From: Larix sibirica
Taxonomy: Eukaryota > Streptophyta > Pinopsida > Pinales > Pinaceae
Direction: 5' to 3'
Assembly (NCBI GenBank): GCA_004151065.3
Contig: NWUY0300011422.1
Span: 72,340-85,639, forward strand
Length of the DNA stretch: 13,300 bases
Below, piece by piece: positions 8,252-13,300 of the stretch; positions within the stretch are counted from its first letter, which is position 1, and every line of letters starts with the position of its first letter. The notes under the pieces were generated by a model that made no database searches, had not been told where the DNA came from, and worked only from the letters and a program-made list of their open reading frames with translations. The position numbers and the translations under genes were made by a program.

Positions 8252-8507
8252 AGTAATACTCAAACAAGAGTAATACTCCCACCAGGTTTAAAACAATCTA
8301 GGGCCTACCCACACCATTATGGGACCCCATCTCTAAATAATCATTGCACGTGTTATTTGTAGTGGTGTATCTCTTCATTAACCTTTTTTGTGTGGATCTA
8401 CTAGTACAATTGCATGTGACCCATCTCCACAGACTCCTTTTGTGACATTGATAGTGTTGGGCTAGGTTTGATTTTGATCCCATGGTTCCATAATCCACAC
8501 CCACAAC
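8252..8507 (+). other. Untranslated leader of element B
   Basis: Starts right after the primer-binding site. A near tandem repeat, agtaatactc at 8252-8261 and gagtaatactc at 8268-8278, lies at its left end. Blocks shared with A include gggcctaccc..accattatggg (8301-8324), tagtggtgtatctct (about 8360) and acaattgc.tgtgacccatctccaca (about 8407). A minus-strand open frame at 8298-8543 crosses it but matches nothing and is absent in A. Confidence 0.65.
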
Positions 8508-9595
8508 ATGACATCCATGGATGAAATCAAGAAAATGGTTCAACCTCTCACCTAGTTAGTCAAAACTATTAAGACCAACATAACTACCATCATTGGGAAA
8601 GTCGATCATTATTTTGTTTAGGTTGAGAAGTTGAAGGTTAAGCATGGTGATGGTGGATAAGTGAAGGATCTAATAAGGGTAAGCACATTGATGAGTAAGA
8701 AGCATACAATCATTAACACTATTTTTTGTTCATTCCCACAATTTCATGCCTTGCTTACCTAAAGTGTATTTGAATAAGTTTGATGGGTTGAATCCAACAT
8801 GTTGGTTTAACCAAATGGACCACTACTTTTTGCTCCATACCATATTAGATGACATGTTGAAACTATGAATAGTTGTTCTATATCTGGATAGGGAACATTG
8901 TCATTATTGGAAATGGCATAAGAAATCATGTTCAATGTTTATTACATACCAATATTTTGTGAAATCCATGTTTGCATGCTTTATTTGAGACACTAATTTT
9001 GTGGGTCAACTTACTGAATTGCATCAAATAGGCACAACAAAAGAATATATTGATGCTTTAGATTGTTTAGCCATAAGAACACAAAATTTGATTTGATGAT
9101 TTTTTTATGCAATGCTTTATCGGTTGTATTAAGGAGGACGTTAAAGCCCAAGTGAAAATGAATCACCATGCTACTTGACTACATGCCACTTAGCTCGCTC
9201 ATCAATCTCAAGTTGTGTCTATTTCCCAATCCAAATGTACCAAATTTACTCCATTCCCATGTCTAAATGTGGTGGATCCTCAACAAACTGCTTCACCCAC
9301 TTAAGGTCCACAAGTTGATATGTGTTGAAGTGTCGGAATGCCAACTCAAGGATTTATGCTACATCTGTGATGAATACTATGCTTCATGGAATAAATGTGA
9401 TGAAAATAAATTATTTATTACCACCTCTAAGGACATTTTTATGATCAATTTGATGGTCGGACTCAAGAGGTCATTACCCCTCCACTCGATGGAATTCCTA
9501 CTCCTAGTTAACATGGTGAAGAACCCTAATTCTCTCTTCATACTTGAGTCGATAGTTCCTCTTCTTATACATTAAATTTCGTCAAGTATATCAAG
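8508..9595 (+). pseudogene. gag: Degenerate gag of element B with zinc-knuckle remnant
   Basis: Starts MTSMDEIKKMVQPLT from an ATG at 8508, then a TAG at 8553 at the same codon as the TAG at 3033 in A. The core, in a shifted frame from about 8758, reads LPKVYLNKFDGLNPTCWF, then DHYFLLHTILDDML, VLYLDREH and NFVGQLTELHQIG, with only a few stops up to about 9096. KEDVKAQVKMNHHAT follows near 9133. The zinc knuckle at 9357-9398 reads LCYICDEYYASWNKC. All three Cys are present but the His is Asn, the reverse of the damage in A. Together the two copies show what the ancestral motif needed, but neither would bind zinc normally. Confidence 0.88.
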
Positions 9596-9850
9596 CATTG
9601 GAAGGTCATTGTCTTAATGAAAATAGAAGCACCCAAAATTTCATTTATTATTGCATCATCTAGGAAACCCCTTGGTATATCCATGTTGTCAACAACTTCC
9701 AAATTATGATTGCTAATGGGGAATCTATGAAATGTGTAGCCAATGTGAAATTGTGAAAATTTAAATGGGTGATTATTCCCTTAAAACTAACATGTTTTTA
9801 ATTGGAATTAGTGACTCCATCACCATGGATTCCTTTATTCAAAAATAATT
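9596..9850 (+). pseudogene. pol: Degenerate aspartic protease of element B
   Basis: Homologous to 4075-4330. The active-site block, DGGST in A, reads ENRSTQNFIYY from 9619, so the catalytic Asp is Glu and the following Gly pair is lost. The TAG at 9661 matches the stop at 4150. HVVNNFQIMIANGESM follows, with NG better preserved than in A. The end block SITMDS (about 9817-9834) comes without the expected hydrophobic-Gly and Trp-Leu segment, the same gap as in A. A further frameshift leads to the linker frame starting near 9802. Confidence 0.82.
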
Positions 9851-10975
9851 TCCATAAGGATGAGCATTCCTACAGTCTCAGGTCTCAAAAAAGGCACTCC
9901 AAAAATAGTCATCTCCCTCCATATAGAAAAGCTCCTAAAAAGGGTTATTTGGGAATTATTACAACATTCAATGCTATTCAAGCCTTTAAGGATGCTTCTC
10001 ATCACATTTATTCAATTTTTTTTTACAAATACCAATAGGTATTTGAAATTCCCCAGGGGCTACCACCCTCTGTTGATGAGCATGATCATAGCATCTATAT
10101 GCTCCCGAGTAGCCTACCACCCAATGTGCACCTATATTTTCATCCTTTTTCCCAAGGAATGAAATAAAAATGATCATCCAATATCTATTGGCAACATGTG
10201 TCCTTTATACAAGTATCATCCCCCGCTCCTCTCTAATCATCATGGCTCATAAAAAATAAGGCACTTGATGCATGTGTTTTGACTTTTGAGCTAATAACAA
10301 CTTGACTATCAAAGAAAAATTTCCCATTCTAGTCATAGATGATCTCTAAGATGGGATACATGATGCTCTATTCTTCACCAAACATGGCATATTCACTCCA
10401 TCTATCACCAAATTCTCATGAAGTAAATAAATATTCTGAAAAACTGCTTTATGCACTCTCGAATGTCATTACAAGTTTTTAGTGATGCCTTTTCGCCTTT
10501 TAAATGCCCCATCCACTTTTAAGAGCCTCGTGAGAAAATTATGTTGACCCCTTCTATGCAATTTTGTATTGGTCTTATTTGATGTGATCTTGGTATACAA
10601 TAAAATTTTGGTATGATATGTGGCACATGTGAATCAGGGCTTGCAACTCCTCCATAATCACCAACATTTTCTCAAACATTCTAAGTGTGATTTTTCTCTC
10701 TTAGGAGTGGAATATTTGGGACGCATAGTTAATGGGGAGGGTGTGCATATTGATCGTAAGAAAATTGAGGCCATAAATGATTTCCAATGCCCCAAGACCA
10801 TAAAAATTTTGCATAGATTTCTTGTCCTCACAAGTTACTACAGGAAGTTTGGGTAGAACTATTATTAAATTGCAAATCCCCTCAACACCTTGCTAAAAAA
10901 AATGCCTTCAATTGGAATTTAGAGGAGGAATGGGATTTTCAAACTTAAAAAGGTTTTATGTGTACTACTAAATAA
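9851..10975 (+). pseudogene. pol: Degenerate reverse transcriptase of element B
   Basis: The linker GIITTFNAIQAFKDASHH sits in the frame 9802-10038, then VFEIPQGLPP and the finger region. The first catalytic block reads DGIHDALFFTKHGIF. The Asp of the canonical L-D-L is Gly at 10386-10388. After [12 protein letters not shown] come a TGA at 10545 shared with A and VLFDVILVYNK at 10575-10607, where the second Asp of the catalytic pair is Val. From 10617 the frame stays open for 80 codons: AHVNQGLQLLHNHQHFLKH, KCDFSLLGVEYLGRIVNGEG, FLVLTSYYRKFG, which is the thumb and connection region in very recognisable form. Two of three catalytic Asp are lost. Confidence 0.9.
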
Positions 10976-11400
10976 CTTCCATACCTATCTTCAATAAGAA
11001 ATTTGTCTTGAAATGTGACACCTCTGACAAAGGGATTGGGGTACTGCTAATGCAAGAGGTATACTTGTTGGCCTTGGCTAGTAATAAATTATAGGTCATG
11101 AACTTGAGAAATATTCCAATGAGAATTAAATGCTATTTATTATAGGCCTCCTTGCTTGATGTGGCATTATTTACATATTAAAATAGACCATTGCAATTGA
11201 AATATTTCCTAGAAGAAAGGTTTTACTCCGAGAAGAAAAAATGAGTTGTTAAAATGTTAGGCGATGACTATGAGATTATCTATAAGATGGAAAAAGAGAA
11301 TGCGGTGGTCAATGCTCTATCTAGGAAGTATCATGAGGAAGGTTCCCTATTGGCCTTATATTTCCTAGTGCTAGAGTGGTTGTAGGTAGTACGTCAAGAA
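10976..11400 (+). pseudogene. pol: Degenerate RNase H domain of element B
   Basis: IFNKKFVLKCDTSDKGIGVL runs from 10987, with the catalytic Asp of the CD motif at 11017-11019, then LLMQEVYLLALAS and a TAG at 11092. A later segment in the same frame, from 11254, reads VKMLGDDYEIIYKMEKEN and then NALSRKYHEEGSLL, the standard junction to integrase. A lost this piece. A few stops and an intervening damaged stretch (11095-11250) make it inactive. The minus-strand frame at 11321-11533 is a shadow. Confidence 0.87.
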
Positions 11401-12347
11401 TGGTTAGTGACTGCCAAGATTGTGCACATGATCCACTAAATACAACTTGACCCACATGTACATCTAAGTTGCACTTGGAAAAATGATGAGATCCATTAGA
11501 AATTGTATATGTTTTTTGTCTAGGATTCCACATTTAAATCCAAAGCGTTATCTAAATTAGACTCCTCTCCCATGGTGGGTCTTTTCAAGTTTTAGAATTT
11601 AACCAAAAATTGGATTTAGAATTCATTCTTTTGGAAAGGCATGAAGAAAGACATATGCACATTTGTGGCCAAATTTGGCAATTTCCAATGGCAAGTGGGG
11701 GAAATAGTAAACATTCCAAGAGCATTACAACATATATACGTTCCATCCATTGCAAGGATTAATATTTAATGGATTTCATTGTGGGGTTATTGAAATTAGG
11801 AAACAAATCAATGATCATGGTAGTTGTTGATCACATTTCTAAATATACTCACTTGCGTTCCCTACAACACCACTTCAAGTCCTCAATAGTGGCACGATTA
11901 TTCATGAACAATATTTTTAAAATCCAAGGCACGTATAAACTCATTGTGACCAATTGTGACCCCACCTTCACTAGAAAATTCTAGAAGGAGTTGTTTCAAC
12001 TTCGAGGTACCCAATTGAATCCCATGAAAACATTTCACCCCCAAACAAATGACCAGACGGAAGTAAACAACAAGTATTTGGAAGCTTATTTACATTATTT
12101 TTCCTTAGATTTACACGCCCAATCGGTCCAGGGGTTACCCCTATCGAAATGGTCATACAATACCACATATCATGATACTACTAAGATGATCCCTTTTGAG
12201 GCAACTTATAGAAAACAAACCCCTTTAGTGATCCCATACTTACCAAGCCTCTCTAAGGTTCATGAGGTCGAAAAAACCCTCACAACCCATGCTATTATTC
12301 ATACCCTAATGGATAATTTGGTGTTGGCCTATAATTGCGTAAAGTAG
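11401..12347 (+). pseudogene. pol: Integrase of element B: damaged zinc finger, nearly open DDE core
   Basis: The zinc-finger region (about 11610-11700) reads FFWKGMKKDICTFVAKFGNF; both Cys of the CxxC are gone. GEIVNIPRALQ follows, a spacer deleted in A. The core is one frame from 11769 to 12347, about 193 codons, broken by one TAG at 11982, at the position of the stop near 6421 in A. MDFIVGL has the first Asp at 11772-11774. VTNCDPTF has Asn where the second catalytic Asp belongs (11952-11954). QTNDQTEVNNKYLEAYL keeps the Glu (12060-12062). KWSYNTTYHDTTKMIPFEAT follows. It is the least decayed large domain in the window, yet catalytically impaired. Confidence 0.92.
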
Positions 12348-12802
12348 TAAGCCAATCAACATCACTCCAAGTGACACCTTGAAAAATGGGATAAGGTGTT
12401 CTTATCTCTCCATCCCTATAAACATACATCACTAAGGAGAAGAGCTAGAAAAAGGTAGCCCCTAAGTTTTATAGACCCCATGCTATACTCAAATATACAG
12501 ACACAATGTATTACAAATTGGTTTTGTCTATCCATTCTAAGCTACACACCTTCTTTCATGCATCTTGCTTAAAAAAAGAGGTTGGGTATAGTTGAAAAAT
12601 TTCCTAAATTAGATGAGCATGGTTCCATTTGGCTAAAGCTTGAGGCTAATTTGGATAAACATGAATGTCATCTTCACTAGCGCACTATATAGGAAGTTGT
12701 GATCCATTGGAATGATACATGACCCAAATATTGTACATGGGAAGCAATCGAGATTCTCCACCAATTTCCTCATCTCTAGCTTCGAGTATATTGCTACTTT
12801 AT
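12348..12802 (+). pseudogene. pol: Integrase C-terminal and chromodomain-like tail of element B
   Basis: After two stops at 12345-12350, KWDKVFLSLHPYKHTSL leads into PKFYRPHAILKY and YYKLVLSIHSKLHTFFHASC (about 12463-12575), the SH3-like C-terminal fold. The last part, in frame from 12609, reads LDEHGSIWLKLEANLDKHEC, a TAG at 12678 shared with A, then EVVIHWNDT and CTWEAIEILHQFPHL. The aromatic-Trp, WE and FP pattern supports a chromodomain better than in A. The polypurine tract follows with no space for another gene. Confidence 0.8.
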
Positions 12803-12815
12803 AAGGGGAATGGCA
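12803..12815 (+). other. Polypurine tract of element B
   Basis: aaggggaatggca lies directly before the TGTTGG that opens the last LTR. It is partly eroded compared with the G6 run at 7251-7256 but in the same place. Confidence 0.7.
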
Positions 12816-13024
12816 TGTTGGTGGCCCACCTTAACTCTTCTAGCTTGGAGAATAGGTTGTTACTTAATGTATTTTGGTTGTCTCGATTAAATAAGGCCAC
12901 GAGGTAGTAGAGTGTGAAATCAATAAATTTAAGATAGCCTCGTTAAATATTGTCCAATAGTTATTGGTTAAGGCCCCATTAATAGAGTCCTTCTTGGTGG
13001 TTAGGTTTTTAGTCAATTAGAAAC

Positions 13025-13030
13025 TATATA
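13025..13030 (+). promoter_or_regulatory. Putative TATA box of the 3' LTR
   Basis: tatata follows gaaac and precedes gtagtagaag, as in the other LTRs. Confidence 0.55.
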
Positions 13031-13146
13031 GTAGTAGAAGCTATATAATATGTGGACAAGTGACTATTATTATATTTAGATCTCTAGCTAGTTGGTGGTT
13101 TCTGCCTCTAAGACGCAAGCGAACATTGTTGTTAGTTCTTAATATC

Positions 13147-13152
13147 AATAAA
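13147..13152 (+). terminator. Putative polyadenylation signal of the 3' LTR
   Basis: AATAAA in aatatcaataaagg, the same context as at 7592. In an active element this copy would end the genomic transcript. Confidence 0.6.
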
Positions 13153-13300
13153 GGTTTGTTTACTATTGTTATTTCCATATCATGGTTTTGTTTATTTTAT
13201 TTCCATATCGTATTTATGTCTATCTTGCTTCGAATATTATTTTTCATCTATCTAGGAACACCACACTTTGTTATCATTATGATGACAAATTTGTCAAAGG

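Larger units (their letters stand above)
7259..13300 (+). mobile_element. Element B: degenerate Ty3/gypsy chromovirus, cut by the window edge
   Basis: Its left LTR is the central LTR shared with A. It then has a primer-binding site, leader, gag with zinc knuckle, protease, RT, RNase H, integrase, chromodomain-like tail, polypurine tract and the start of its 3' LTR. Colinear with A throughout, at very roughly three quarters identity by eye. It keeps the DYEIIYK...ALSRK linker and the integrase spacer that A has lost, so it is the more complete of the two. Stops and frameshifts throughout make it non-autonomous. Confidence 0.9.
12816..13300 (+). repeat. 3' LTR of element B, incomplete at window edge
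   Basis: It opens TGTTGGTGGCCCACC and follows the central LTR through U3, the TATA box, the AATAAA signal and into U5 up to ggaacacca at about 13254-13262. The last 35 bases match poorly and form their own inverted repeats. Whether this is divergence or the start of foreign sequence cannot be told from the window. It keeps the U3 segment of about 95 bp that the 5' LTR of A lost. Confidence 0.85.

Noticed and set aside
8298-8543. Minus-strand 81-residue open frame at 8298-8543
   Set aside because: It lies over the B leader and gag start, is not kept in the homologous leader of A, and has no family signature.
2492-13300. Integrated plant pararetrovirus
   Set aside because: Integrase domains, LTRs and a primer-binding site next to an LTR are present, and no movement-protein-like region was seen.
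1-13300. CRISPR array, defence island, tRNA/rRNA or other microbial system
   Set aside because: No spaced direct repeats, no cloverleaf or rRNA signature and no compact intact genes were seen; the content is eukaryotic retrotransposon debris.

Overview
The window looks like plant nuclear intergenic DNA, and a large, old-repeat-rich genome such as a conifer's would fit; the species is an inference. It is A+T-rich and very poor in CG dinucleotides (I count four in the first 1,000 bases), as expected of long-methylated transposon DNA. I see no intact host gene, tRNA, rRNA, CRISPR or bacterial-style operon. Almost everything is explained by three decayed Ty3/gypsy LTR retrotransposons on the + strand. 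The order gag, protease, reverse transcriptase, RNase H, integrase, chromodomain-like tail marks them as chromovirus-type.

Layout: 1-399 is unassigned flank with a perfect 28-bp tandem duplication. Element 1 (about 400-2491) has a diverged LTR, a leader and a broken gag, and stops just before the expected zinc knuckle. Element A (2492-8235) has a 5' LTR cut by two deletions, then decayed gag-pol, a polypurine tract and a full LTR of about 977 bp (7259-8235). That LTR is followed directly by a primer-binding site and the body of element B (8252-12815). B ends in a second polypurine tract and another LTR (12816 onward), which runs off the window. A and B therefore form an LTR-body-LTR-body-LTR array sharing the central LTR.

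None of the proteins could be made today: every domain carries stops and frameshifts, and several catalytic residues are gone. The most informative signal is that A and B share about five stop codons at matching positions and both appear to lack the same protease segment of roughly 14 codons, while also carrying many private lesions. This suggests the two bodies descend from one already defective copy, most simply by unequal crossing-over between LTRs after decay had begun, or from a defective family mobilised in trans. I found no unknown gene system; what stands out is the architecture and history of this array.
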